From NCBI GenBank assembly GCA_027579435.1, contig JANBPK010001487.1, positions 1-64,000 on the forward strand: a stretch of DNA of 64,000 bases, given 5' to 3'. The DNA is from Candolleomyces eurysporus (taxonomy: Eukaryota > Basidiomycota > Agaricomycetes > Agaricales > Psathyrellaceae). Numbering within the stretch: the first letter of the stretch is position 1; every line of letters starts with the position of its first letter. Under the pieces are notes generated by a model. That model was not told where the DNA came from. It did not search any database and worked only from the letters and a program-made list of their open reading frames with translations. Made by a program: the position numbers and the translations under genes. This document shows, in pieces, positions 1 to 12,209 of this stretch.

Positions 1-1945
1 GAATTGTTGCTGTTGAGTATGCTGCTGCTGTAATTGTTGTTGTTGTTGTTGCTGCTGCTGCTGCTGGAACTGAGCTTGATACTGGTTCTGCGCCTGCTGA
101 TTGCCACTAATTTGACTCTGAAGAACCTGATTATGGTTTGGAGGTAGCTGCTGCTGCTGAGTCTGAGGTGGATTCGCGTTCGACTGGAAATTGAAAGGTG
201 GCGGTTGCTGAGAAGCTTGTTGGGGTTGACCAAGAGAAAAAGTCTGCTGATGCAGATACTGGGGTGTGCCCTGAGTAGGAGGAGGCGCCGGAACTTGCTG
301 TTGAACAGGAGAAAAGGCCTGTTGATGCAGATACTGGGGTGTGCCCTGAGCAGGAGGAGGCGATGGAACTTGTTGCCCAAAAGTAAGGTACGATGGAGTC
401 GTAGGAGGATTGTTGGGAGTACCTTGATTCGAGCTATTCGGGGTTTGATGTTGATTGGGGCTGAATTGGGCAGACGTCGGTGAAGGGGATGCTGCCTGTT
501 GATGGTTTAGGGTATACGAGTTCTGAGGGACGGAATAACCATTGGACGGGTTTGGTGAAACTGACGGCGCCAGTGGAATTTGTTGACCGAAAGCAGGAGC
601 CATTGCACCAACGTTGGCATTGACCACGTTCACCTGCTGCTGCTGGCCGAGAAGCGCACCGGCAGTGCTTATATTATTCAGCTGCATAGTCAGAATTTGC
701 TGCTGCTGCTGCATTGCTATCGTTTGGAGTTGCTGAATTTGGTTGATCAACATCTGATAATCAACGGCGGGAGAAGGCTGTTGCAACTGCTGTTGTTGAA
801 GTGCAGCGATCGCCGTTGAATAATCCGCGTTAGGCTGGGCGTCGAGAATGGCCGTTACACCAGCCTGAGCGAGGCCCGCCCCCGAAAGAGCGTCGCCTAT
901 TGCCGACGTAACGTCAGCACCAAAGATCATGGTGCTGACGCCCGATACGACAAATTTTGCGGTGGCCGCTCCCACTCGCTTTCCAATTTCCTTTAGTGGA
1001 GCTAGTGAATTGCGTTTTGAAGCATTAGAAAGCCGCGTCACTGTAATAGGAGAATTGGAGGCTGCGCCAGGCGCTGATGGAGGGGAGATGGGCTGGGCTG
1101 GAACATTGTTGACATGTGGCAGGCTAGGAGTTGAACCTGTGATAGTTGGTAAGACAGGTAGAGGTTTTTGGGAGGGAATCGGGGCATGGAATTGAGGAGG
1201 ATCCTGCTTGGAGATGAGCAAACTCGGAGGCTGGGCTTTGGTGACAATGTGTTTGATTTCCGGTTTCGGAGGAACACCTAAATTCAATGCCGAGGAGCCC
1301 ATTGTTGATCGACGGGGGTTCAGGGTCGCGCTGCTGGTCATAGTACGCAAGGGACCCTCCGTCTGCGCCCGTGGAACGGTAGGACGCATGGGAGAGGGAG
1401 GGGGAATGATGGAACTTCTACGTGTGTAGTCGGACTGGGATGAATATGGTGCTTGATAGCTGGGAGGACCGGAAGGTGTTTTGGAATCCCAGGAGAATGA
1501 ATCCTTCTGTGAGGAACCGTTGCCTGCGGTAACTACGGGAGTCGTAACACTCGGAGGGACATTGGTCGAGGTGGCACTTGCGTAGAGTCTCTGAGCTGCA
1601 GTAAGCTTTGGTGCGGCTGGAGACGGTGGAAGGTTTCTGGCTGAATCAGGAACATCCAAAGCTGGCTTCAGGCTCTTGGCTCGGTAACCGTCCACTACGG
1701 TATCCGCAGGATGGACAAAAGAGTGCTTTGGTGGGCGCACATTAGTCTGCACATAATACCTGCGATGATTGAGGGGCCGGATGACCTGGCAAGGACTGCA
1801 GAGACATACCAAGTTTTTCGTCTAAGAACCTGAACGTCAGCTGATGCTTGGAACGATGGGGATTCACCACGTACGACGTATCGTAATGCTGATACCAGCC
1901 CTCAGGCAGTGGTCGCTGATCCGGGTTGAACTGTGACTGAAGCAT
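1..1945 (-). CDS. WW-domain, Q/P-rich protein (3' end outside window)
   Basis: Three exons join into one frame of at least 614 codons: 1945-1875, a 12-nt microexon 1821-1810, and a long exon from 1759 that is still open at base 1. The start is an ATG shortly before the motif RPLPEGWYQHYD. Splicing through the microexon gives DTSRKTWYYVQTNVRPPKH, which completes a WW domain (first W, the YYV strand and a late Pro; the second Trp is not obvious). WW domains bind proline-rich peptides. The rest is low-complexity, rich in Ser/Pro/Gln, with polyQ near base 1-60. A moderately hydrophobic Ala/Gly stretch is encoded around 840-1000. A 25-residue unit is duplicated at about 249-398. An alternative upstream exon (ATG near 2227, donor near 2171) is possible but its phase does not fit simply. 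Function unknown; a signalling or RNA-associated adaptor is only a guess. Confidence 0.75.
249..398 (-). repeat. Imperfect 75-bp tandem duplication in Q-rich exon
   Basis: Two adjacent units start at 249 and 324, a period of exactly 75 bp. They share the core encoding TQGTPQYLHQQ and differ by a few bases. The period is a multiple of three, so the frame is kept and the protein gains a 25-residue repeat. Confidence 0.8.
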
Positions 1946-2317
1946 CTGGAGGACGAAAGCAAAGACGGATGTGACGGATAACTTTGACACCTGCAGCTTT
2001 ATAAAGTCCTGGATCCTGATTAGCGCCCATCATCGGCCTGCCAGGCACCACTGCACGCAGGGGATAATATGGGGATAAGCGGATCCTGCGCCATTCCGTA
2101 GAGCGAGAGTGGTGGACCTCTATCCCGTATGTTTTTGGGCTGAAGGACTTTATACTGTCGGGGTTACTTACCGTTGTATTGGAGGCTCGAGGTTGGAGGA
2201 GGTGATGTGTGGGCAGTGGCTGTGCATGACGCGCGATCACGTGTCCGACGCGTTTGTCACACGGTAGCGCCGGTGGCCTTGCCTGTCTGCGAACGCCCAC
2301 CTAGTTGGGTCCCGACA
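1946..2317. promoter_or_regulatory. Divergent promoter spacer, WW gene / RecQ
   Basis: A 372-bp spacer lies between two head-to-head start codons, so it must hold the regulatory DNA of both genes. No clear TATA box was seen. A minus-strand donor-like site near 2171 suggests a spliced 5' leader for the WW gene. Confidence 0.45.
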
Positions 2318-5300
2318 ATGGCCCACGGATCCCAACGCCTCAAGACCAATCTCACAGAGATATTGAGCACCGTCGACAACGCGACTTTTGCCGTCTCTCC
2401 GAAATCCAGCTCTGTTCCGGGTGCATCCAAGGTCGATAAAATCGTTCAGCGTTGGGATGGCAAGCTGACTGGACCTCCTGTATATAGGCCTCTAAATTCA
2501 AGCCATCTACTACCAGCAGCGCATGTGTGTATTCATATGACCTTCTTTCGCGTATAGATACTGACCTTTCTGATTATACATAGCAAAGAAACCTCTGCCG
2601 TCATTCTCTACCGCCGGATGGAAAGACAAACCAGCTCCAGCAGGATCTGGGAAACCGTTGGCAATGATTGACATTTCAGACGGCTCCAGCTCGTCCATAT
2701 CCCCCAGCTTGAAACGCCACTCCTCCGACCCTTCCATTGTTCCCGAGCACTCCCCACCTCTGCCAAAGCGTCCAAGACGAGACGTGTCCTACAACAAAGA
2801 GAACATTGGCCAAGATGGAAAGAAAGACACCAAGGGAAAAGGGAAGGCAATCCCCCTCTCGCAAGCCCCGACTGTCATCGACATCGACGACGAAACCCAA
2901 CGGCCAGTCCAAACCGGTGGAGGCGTGTTTCCCTTTGACATGCGCGATGCGTCTCCGTCCCTACTACCTTGTCGGTCCAAGTCCTCCACGGCGTCAGGCC
3001 TGAGCCATTCCAAACCTCCAGTGGTATGCCACAATTTGTCTCGTGGTGCATGCTTTCTAACTTCGACGACTTACAGCCGGCGGACGAAACAAAGTCGTTG
3101 ATTAGCCATTGCGAGAGGCTCAAGTTCCCTATCATGCAAGAGATATTGGACTATTATCAGAAGAAGACGACCGAGGGTGTCGACATCGATATCCTGCATA
3201 GAATCAAGTAGGTATTCTGGGCTCCATGACAAGCCCTCTACTTACTGCCTTCCCTCAGCCAGCTATTGGACGACAGAATAGCTGACCTCAAGTCTGCTCC
3301 CTCGTCAGGCTCGGATGTCGCACCTCTGCCACAGTCTTCTGTTGTCCCGAATGATGTGGACGGCGAAAGTGACGACGAGTACTGGGGTCAGCTAGAAGTC
3401 TTCGATATTGCAATGGCGGAGTCGCATCCTCCACCACAACCCCCAGAGGCCACCATAGCGAACCCCTCTATGCAGGTCGGAACGTCAAATGCCCCCTTTC
3501 CAACACAGTCTTCCACCCTCGTGTCCCGTTCACCCACTCCAGCCAACACCAAACTCACGACCAAACTCACGAATTCCCCTCATTACCCCATCTTGCAAGA
3601 AACCTTGAACAACGTTTTCAAACTTCAGAGCTTTCGGAAAAATCAGCTCGAGGCAGTCATCGCATGCATGGACGGCCGAGATGTCTTTGTGCTGATGCCG
3701 ACTGGTGGTGGCAAGAGCTTATGCTACCAGTTACCAGCAGTCTGCTCCGCGATGTTGAAGAATCAGATTACCATTGTGGTCACACCTCTGCTCGCTCTCA
3801 TGGCGGACCAAGTCACTCAACTGCGATCAAGGTTCAATATCAACGCTCATGCGTGGAGCGACAGCTCAATCAACTTTGGGCACCTCTCGTCTGGAAGCAT
3901 CCCCATCATCTACGTCACCCCTGAAAAACTGAAGGAGAGTGGTTACGCGAGAAGCACTTTGCGTATGCTAGCTGCGAAAAGTCTGATCGGAAGGTTCGTC
4001 ATTGACGAAGCCCATTGTATCTCAACTTGGGGCCAAGATTTCCGTGACGCAGTAAGCTTTTATAAATTCCTTTCGCCGATGTAACTCACGAATGCTGTCA
4101 GTATGCCTCCTTGGGAGAGCTTCGAGACCTCTACCCTGACGTACCTATCATTGCCCTGACCGCAACAGCGAACCAGACCACAGTCAACGATATTATCACC
4201 CAGCTGAAGCTCCACAACGACGTCGTCCGGTTAACTCAATCTTTCAACCGACCAAACTTGTCGTACACGGTCATTGAGAAGAAGTCGGGCTTCAAGAATG
4301 AAATTGTCGACGCACTGGGGAAGAGGTTCCGTAATCAATCCGGAGTGATTTATTGCAGAGCCAGACAAACATGCGAATCGTTCGCTCAGTTTCTCCGTGA
4401 AAAAGGGATACGGGCTGGCCACTATCATGCGGGTATGGAACCAGATGATCGGAAGCAAGCTTCAGACGATTGGATGGAGGGTCGAGTCAAAGTCATCGTT
4501 GCCACGGTAAGTTGGGCATTTCCTACTGCGTAATCGCAGAAACCTCACCCTTGAACCCAGATTGCTTTTGGAATGGGTATCGACAAAGCTGATGGTGCGC
4601 AACTTCACTCCCTTACTCACCTCGTTTCTAATCCATCATCTGTATTAGTGCGCTTCGTGATACATTATGACATGCCAAAGAATATGTCAGGGTTCGTATG
4701 CGTCTCGTTCTCGCGTTTTCAGTGCCACTCACTTCGTCGCTTAGATACTATCAAGAAACAGGCAGAGCAGGTCGAGATGGCCTGCCAGCGGAATGCATCC
4801 TCTGTACGACCTATCACCTCTGTGGTTTTGATGATCTCTAACGCCTTCAATTAGACTTCGGTCATAAAGACTTCACTGCCACCCAGGACATGATCAACAA
4901 AGACGAGAAGACAGACCTTGAGTCCAAGCAGAGGCAAATTGCGGCGGCCAAAGAGATATACGCCTACGCTCGCAACCGCTCCACATGTCGTCGAAAACAA
5001 GTTCTTCATCACTTCGAGGAACCTTTCCAAGAGGAAGAATGCCAAAAGACCTGCGACGTTTGCAAGGACCCTCTCGAGCTTATCAACGAAGACGCTACCG
5101 ACATTGCTCGGGCAGTCCTCATGATCCTTTCTCATGCGACTCGACAAAACGTTCACCTTGCTCAGGGAACGATCGTCGCCGCTCTACGAGGATCGGCAAA
5201 CCGCGACGTTCTCCAAAAAGGGGCCGACAAGTTGGAGGGGTACAGCTCGGCCAAGGGCGTTGATGCAGATCTGATTGAATTGACAATCAAAGAGCTCATG

Positions 5301-6609
5301 TATACCGAAGTTCTCCAGATGCACTCGGTGCAGAACAAGTTTAGCGGATATCACAACGAATATATCACGGTAATGCCTCCTTCCTCTTTAGTCATGATCC
5401 TTTCAGTTAACACCTCTTGAAACTCCTAGCTTGGTCCCACTGCTGGCTCATTCTTGAAAGAGCTTGATACGAAGCCTTTCACTCTAGGCTGGAGACCCAA
5501 GTCCCGAAAAGGCCAGAAGGGGCGGAAAGGAATAAGTAGGGCGGATGCCAATACCCCATCTGCAGCTTCTTCAAGCACGACGTCCAAACGCAAGGGCAAA
5601 GGGAAGGCCACCGAGATCGTTGAAGACCCCATTGAAGACGATATGTACGTGTCCGACTCCGACGGCGCTTCTCTTGTCCCTGCTCCTCCAACTCGGAACA
5701 AATCCAATTTGAACCCCGGGACCTCGTTTTCGATATCTGCTCCCCCGCTTGCGAGCCGTGCAGCTAGTCTGAATGGAAACGCCGTCGACGAAGGTTCTTC
5801 GTCGTTCCCGAAGGCCGCTGCTAGAGTCGTCCCAGTGACTGCGGCGGATGTCCATGACCCTGCTATCCTCTACACTAAGCTCATGGCTTTGCGGGAACAG
5901 GTATGTGCTATTTACTGTTTCATCTTGGAGAGCGAAACTCATTGGTATACTCTAGTTGGTGAAGGACCATCATCTTTCGAGTCCGGAAGATGTTCTGAGC
6001 CACCCAACGATAGAGTTGCTCAGCTTGATGCCCCCGAAAGGTAATGTAGTGTATCTTTTGCTCGATTTCCAAGAAGCTCAACCGATTTTTACTTGTCGCA
6101 GACTACGCCGATTTCATGCACCTCATCACTTCCGATCGGATAAACCATTTCCAAGAGCTGGAAGAAGATGCAGCGCTGACCGCGCAAGCGAAGTGGGTAT
6201 TGTACGGACAGAGTTTTCTGTCGCTTTGCATTGAACATACTACTGGGTCCTCAAGGTACGTTCCCATCTCACTACCTTCCTTTTTGCAGTGCTCTAACGC
6301 AGCTGCTTTATCCACAGGACCACTGGCCAACCCAAGACGGGGGCAGAGAATAAGAGGAAGGTGAAGCGTGGTGCAATTGACCTACAGTCAAGCCACTATG
6401 AATACCGACCTCCTGGAGGAGGCAATGTGCAGCAACATAAAACGCCAGCTGCAAGCGCGTCTTCATTGAGATTGCCTGCCAGTGGAACGGGCGCTTCCAC
6501 ACTGGTGACGACACCAATCCCATCATCATTCGTCCCTCCTGCCCCTTCGATATCGGTCTCTGTCCCACCTAAATCAACTGGAGGTGGGAAGAAGTTCAAG
6601 CCCAAGTAA
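2318..6609 (+). CDS. SGS1: RecQ-family ATP-dependent DNA helicase (Sgs1/BLM type)
   Basis: Multi-exon gene for a 3'-5' DNA helicase that unwinds recombination and replication intermediates in the nucleus. The start is ATG 2318 (MAHGSQRLKTNL). Introns fit at 3208-3258, 4051-4101 and 6041-6101, with several others. Domains in order: a low-complexity acidic/Ser-rich N-terminus; helicase motif I with PTGGGKSLCYQLP near 3700; motif II VIDEAHCISTWG near 4000; motif VI YYQETGRAGRDG near 4745; and a RecQ C-terminal zinc region with cysteines in CRRKQ and CQKTCDVC (4985-5060), followed by winged-helix sequence. An HRDC domain follows (LYTKLMALREQLVKDHHLS through DYADFMHLITSD, 5870-6200). The tail is basic and low in complexity. 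RQC plus HRDC points to the Sgs1/BLM class rather than short RecQ forms. Its N-terminal region looks shorter than in yeast Sgs1. Confidence 0.93.
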
Positions 6610-7249
6610 GCTCATTGCTTGCTCGGCATGTTCGTCGTCATTCAGGATCTTTCTTCGCTTTTAATCTTGTTTTGTTTCGCNTTTTTTGTTGTTTTCTTAT
6701 CTTTGCATTTTCTTTGGCATCTTGTACATATCCGGGGTGCTCAGCACCCTTCGCATCGACGCTTCCATTCACCCCACAGCTTTGTAATATTATTATCAGC
6801 ATTGCTTCGTTTTTCCCACTGCACATAGTACAGATACTACCGTATTCTTATTCTTATATACCTCGTACTGCTATTTTTACCACCGCATTGTGTATACAGA
6901 TAATCCAATAATGTCCAAGGCATAATTCGACTTGGGAGCATACGGAAGGGACCCCTAGATCAGGCACGAATCTCCCAACGGATCAAAACTCCAAATTCCT
7001 GAATTTGAACGAAATGATTGCTATGGATTAACCGTGGATCATTGGAACCCTTCCAAAGACATATGCAGGGTTCGTTACTCCTGTGGCTAAACAAGTTCCC
7101 ACCGTTTGCATTGTCGTGGTAGCCCAGGCCAACCGGCGCCCTGTCTTATGTAGGTTGTACATAAACCCCCACGGCCTGGGAGTGTCAGGGATCACTTCTC
7201 CTTTCTTTCTCCCTGGTCCCCTTCCCTGTATCCGAGGCCGAGGTCGACG
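6610..7249. other. Intergenic: RecQ 3' flank and DUF6533 promoter
   Basis: AT-rich, pyrimidine-rich sequence after the RecQ stop fits a 3' UTR and terminator. It contains an unresolved base at 6681 beside a T run. A pyrimidine-rich tract precedes the next start. No gene was recognised. Confidence 0.5.
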
Positions 7250-9114
7250 ATGGCCGAGGCGTCTTTGGCAATCTCTATGTCTGAGGCAGCCGCGTCATCG
7301 TGGAGGCTCCATCTTGCGTGGTGTAAGTTCCGAGTCAACGCACTCCGGTGTCCCAGTTTCAACGGTTTATTGACTTGAAAATAGTCGCAGCGACGACGGT
7401 TGTCGTTTATGATCATCGTACGTTTGGCCGTTTTGATACCCACGACCTGTCTGAGGAGGTTTACCTGCACCGCTCCCACCACCGTAGTGTCGACTTTGGA
7501 CTTGGAAGTGAGTTCCTGTCGCTTTTTGCCCGTTCGTTTATCAAGTTACTGACTCGCTCCTATGTTTGCTAGATAGAACTGGTTTGGGTACGCGACCTCA
7601 TCATCCGAAAATGGGAATGACCTTCAAACACGCTTATGAATATACTGTCATTTAGAAGAAGAAGTGGACGCTCATCCAGATTCTCTTCATCATCGTATGT
7701 CCACGGGCCCCTAACACAACCTACCTACGGCTCACACCTTTCATCTATCCAGAATCGATATGTACCGGACGCCGCTTTCCTGTGAGCCTTACTTGGAGAG
7801 AACTGAGTGACGCTTCGGACTTCGCTGACCGTCTCTCCATAGCTATGGTGCTGTTAGTAGGTTGCCCGTCGCTTATCGCATGGATTTCTGCTAAACTCAA
7901 CATTTCAAGTGCATGCGTCCATCTTACCAACCAGTCAATTCTTGAAAGTTGGTCCATTTCTTCGCTGTTTTCATAATCTAGGAACTCACGCTACCTTCGC
8001 AGCAGTAAGTACTACGTTCATCAAATGCATAGAGGACTCTGAGCGAAGCAACCTCCATCTTTTGGCCCCAAAGTTGTAAGTTAATCCGGGGTTGTATTCG
8101 ACTGAGGAACCATCTCACGCATTTCCAACCTCTAGGTCCTTCGCTTTCCACAACCCAAATTGTCCTCTCCATGATTGCCTTGAACTCAATGCAAGGTAGA
8201 AGTGCCGCGTTCGGTGTTGTACCACGGCCTATGAGTGCTAACATGGTTTCGACAGCTATCATCGTGCACCGAATAATTTGCATGTATCAACGCAGGCGCT
8301 TCGCATCCATCAGTTTAATAATTGGCTTCTCTGTCTGTCTCATCACTAGCCTGGTTTTTGCGGGACTTAGTGGGAAGGTGGTCGACAGTCAGTAGTCTCT
8401 GGCCATTCGTAGTGTTGCATCCTCACCTCATTCTTCCTCTCAGTTCCCATCATCATCGCTCCTACACTTCGCGCTTGTATCCCAACGTCATTTCCCAAAG
8501 GCTTTGAGACGCTGTGGTTCGTGGTGCTCGCCTTTGACCTGGGCGTATTAATCCTCGCGGTCAAAGAAGGGCTGCGCTACCTTGGAGATATATCTGATCT
8601 TTCTACGGACGAACCTTCTCAACGGTCGACCCTTGCCTTCTTTTGCAGAACTAAGTGGGCCAGACAAGGCAGGATGGTGAGAGTGTTGCTTCGAGATAGC
8701 ATCTTTTTCCCATTCCTGTGAGTTTTGGAATGTTCCAACTTTGAATCTGCAACTCACGAGCGACGATATTTCACTCGCAGCGGTCTCGTGGTATGCGTAC
8801 TCAACATCTTGGCGACGTACGTCTTTCCAGTGAGTATTAACGATGCTTCATTTTGCGGCTCAGTGCACTAATTACTATTCGTTTTAACTCACACTGCGAC
8901 TCAGTTTGAAGCCATGGGGTACACGACGACCTTCGCGGCGATGATGAACCCTATCCTCGGATGTCGGCTCATTTTACACCTGCGCGATGCATACTATCGT
9001 CCATTCAGGGACGAAATGGGCGACCTAGCTCGCACCGATGCGCCAGCTCAGTTTTCGTTACAATCCATGTCATCCACGGTAAATAGGACTTTTACGCAAA
9101 AACCGGACTTGTAG
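7250..9114 (+). CDS. DUF6533-type multi-pass membrane protein
   Basis: Start at ATG 7250; exon 1 ends at 7322 with a GTAAG donor. Splicing joins WFAATTVVVYDHL to IELVWKKKWTLIQILFIIN and RYVPDAA, the hallmark of the DUF6533 N-terminus (membrane segment, YDHL motif, W-K-K/R-W, N-R-Y). Later exons give hydrophobic segments around 8165-8400 (SMIALNSMQ, ICMYQRRRFASISLIIGF) and 8500-8580. VLLRDSIFFPF (8670-8720), a last membrane helix and NPILGCRLILHLRDAYYRP close the family's usual C-terminus. About seven membrane spans are expected. The function of the family is not established; members are numerous in mushroom-forming fungi. Exon boundaries between about 7790 and 8160 are uncertain, so decay in the middle cannot be excluded. 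The stop lies inside a duplicated 54-bp unit. Confidence 0.75.
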
Positions 9115-9202
9115 TTGTACAAAGGGAGGGACAGGGAGGGACCTTGTGCGCAAAAACCGGACTTGTAATTGTACAAAAGGACGGACAGGGTGGGGCCTTG
9201 TC
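9095..9202 (+). repeat. 54-bp tandem repeat spanning the DUF6533 stop codon
   Basis: Two copies start at 9095 and 9149 with the shared core CGCAAAAACCGGACTTGTA. The stop codon (TAG in unit 1, TAA at the same place in unit 2) is part of the unit, so the last codons and first 3' UTR bases were duplicated together. Confidence 0.85.
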
Positions 9203-12200
9203 ACTAGAATTACCGTGTATACGGGTATGGTCCATGAATATGATACCATTCATATATAGGAGTCGATGGCAGCGTGTTCAAAGCGAATCATTGTAACCCG
9301 TTTTGGGTGGGCGGCTGACACTGGCCCAGGCCGAGTCTCATTTGATCGCACTGACCCCTCCGCCCGCCTCTTCCTTGCTCCCGCCGTCCAACCGGTCCTA
9401 CCTCTTTGTTTGCCTCGTATTTCACGAACATCGGCCTATATAGTATGGTCAATAGATGAAGGGGTCCGGAGGGGCTCTTCGAGTGGCTAGAGCTCCAAGG
9501 GGGCAGATTTTTCGAGTCGGCTGAGGAAATTTGAAGGAAAGCTGGGCAATCTTCTATAGCGTTGATGACCGCTGGCTAGAACGTTCCCCGACGTCTCCAA
9601 GGCCGTGTAGAACAAGCTGGGGAGGAGCAGAGATCGCCTGGGAAAAGATGGATAGAGATTTGAAAAGGGAACTCGGGGAGCAACCCTGATTCATATCTGC
9701 AGGTGTCCTATTTCTCCTCGTTCTCCAAATCCTAGCTGACTTAAAGACACGCCAGGAAAATGAAGAGAATAGCTTCAAGGCGATCTCAGAACGGCTCCAG
9801 GAGGACGGTAGGATGTCCCAAATTCGGGACAGCAAACCAACCCACACGAAACTTTTGGATTCTCTTCCACCGCACAACCACAACGGGCGGTATCTCTCTG
9901 GGAGCGTTGCAGCGGCAGCTCCAAGGCCAGCAATTCGTGGACGTTCCCTTCAATAGGCCATGACTTATCGACGGGCTACTGTTCGCACCGCTCGTCAGTT
10001 CTTCCAGTCAAGAAAGGAGCGCCTGCTTATCGCAGCACCCCAAACTTTGGCATAGCCGCAAAGCGTCTTTGTAGAATCCTGGACGCGCAGTGTTCCCGTG
10101 CGTTAGCAGCCCATCGTTGGCCCAGCAAACCAGACCCCCAGGTCGCCAACAGAAGTGAATTCGTCATCGTCATTCCCTGTAGCCCGCAACTAGGGCTTGT
10201 CGAGAGCTTCGAGGTTGTAGAAGAAATTCTTGGATCCGCATGCAACGCCACTTGGAGAGGCCATAGGTGAAAGGCGGCGCTCTGTCCTCAACCCTGTCTC
10301 GAAAATGATTTCGGGTGACATTCGAGGGTTGCCGGGCAGTGTCGTAGCAGAGACGTCTGCAATGGGCAGTTGCTACGACTGACGTCCAAGAATCTGGGGA
10401 CAAGCCATTTTATAGCGCGGAGTAAGTTGCCTTCGCCTTGGCTCGGTTACATGCACACTTACGTATGGCAGACCGACAGGTTGTTGTTGGAATCGAGGGG
10501 ACGAGCTGGCCGTTGGCCCGTCCATGGCCTGCGTTCGGACTACCAGAAAGCCTAGGTTGCGACAACAAATCCCACTACTCATTCTGCGGGAGCGGGTATA
10601 TCCAGGATCCCAGGGTTTTGGTATACCGGGTGTTTATGCGACGCCAGGGACGATGGGCTTGTCCACGGAGGTGACGTCCAAGGGCTGGAGAAGGCTCTGG
10701 TGGGGTGGCTCAGAGGTGGATTTGGGGCTGCCATCCTGAATGGGAAGACGTGACATGCTGTTTGAATTCTTCAAGGCCTGCGCACAAGTCGAACTAGCCA
10801 GCAACTGCCAAAGGATAGAAATAGGGCAAATCTTGAACCCCCGTGTAGGTCCAAGTCATTTGAAGGAAGGCCACAAGGGCCTTCTAATACCGTCCTCGCG
10901 ACGCCAGCCAGGATAACCTTGCCTACGGAGGCGAGATCTACGAACAAGGGGAGAACGCAGGCTCCGGCGGTGGCAGTGGGTGGTTTGGAGGTGGATTAGG
11001 GGTTGTCGACCTGAATGGGGGTCTGGCACGCTGGTGTTGTCCTTGTAAGACACCCGTGCAAGCCAGAACGGCCAGCGACTGCCAATGGATAGAAGTCGTC
11101 CACCTTGAGCCTACGTGCGGACCACCAGGGAAACGAGGACGTGTGTATCTGTGCAGCTTTGGCTTTTCGCGCAGACGCACTGCACAAAGACTTTGATCCA
11201 GCGAGCCCTGGTTTGGCTGCGGCCTTGTTGGTGGGTATGGTATGTTGATTCGGACGAGGACAAAGTCATATTCTGGGGCGGACGATGCGTTGGGCTTTTC
11301 CGGTGTATGGCCAAGGCGTTCGGGTTCATGCTTCGAGCAGTTAAACGGTTGGCGGTGCTGGGGAAATAGACAATGTTCAAGCTCAGAGGTGGGGTATGGA
11401 CAGTGGAGGGGATGTTCCAACTCTCGTGTTGACAAGCGCCCAGGTTGGTATGCATGGCGAATGGGAAGGTGGTGAGCGAGGAGGGGCAGTGTGGTTGTCT
11501 AACAGAATGGTCGAATATCAAGGATAAGTCAGCGGACGAATAGTGGATAGAGAAGAGCTGGGACGCACCAAAATTCGTCCCAAGTCACCACTAACTAGCT
11601 GTCTCCGCTCTCTCCTCTGCTCATGGCTCGCCGTCCCGTCCGTCCTGGAGAGAGTATAAACTTTCAACATCCTCAAAAAAGAGTCGAATGGCTTTCTCAC
11701 CTGTTCTCTCCGACCGAGATCTTGGCGCGACGATTGACTGACCCTTTTGTAACCACGAATTTTAGGTCACAATTTTCTCCTTTCGGCACATTCGCATCCA
11801 AAAATCTCAGGATCGCGCGCCACTAAACGCTCATTTCTCCTGATTCAGCTATTTATCCGCTTGGAAAGCACGATTGCAGTCCGGAGGACATGCAGTCGTG
11901 CCTGGAGGGCTCAACTCAGGCGAACGGCTCCAAATTCAGGTCGAAGCTCGCTCAATCTGGAGGTTGTGAGCCCGGACACTTGATTTTTGTCTGTTCAGGC
12001 AACCCAGAATACTGGTACCAGGGCTTGGATCCCGGGCTCGAGCTTTTGCACCCCCTTTCTGCACCCCCACCACTGCGAATCCCTGGCACGTCGCGCCGCA
12101 GCCACAACAGAGTGTCCTCCTTCCTTCCTCTCGCTCCTTCACCCGTCCGCTCCTCTCTTTTTCTTTTCGGGCTAAACTACTAAACAGACGTCCTCTGCTA

Positions 12201-12209
12201 GCGACGCAA
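9203..12209. other. 3-kb gene-poor region with duplicated fragments
   Basis: No gene could be recognised on either strand. Two notable pieces: an open plus-strand stretch at about 9700-9958 (ADLKTRQENEENSFKAISER, possibly a coiled-coil fragment with no clear start), and an imperfect direct duplication at 10640-10860 / 10900-11125. The 300 bp before 12209 are pyrimidine-rich on the plus strand and probably form the promoter of the next gene. Confidence 0.45.
10640..11125 (+). repeat. Diverged direct duplication, ~220-bp units
   Basis: Units begin at 10640 and 10900 (both GACGCCAG). The same landmarks recur in order: a G-rich TGG/GGT stretch, CCTGAATGGG, GCCAGC-ACTGCCAA-GGATAGAA and a final AGGTCC / GCGGACC. 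The offset drifts from 260 to 274 bp, so small indels accumulated. Neither unit has a convincing reading frame. Confidence 0.55.
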
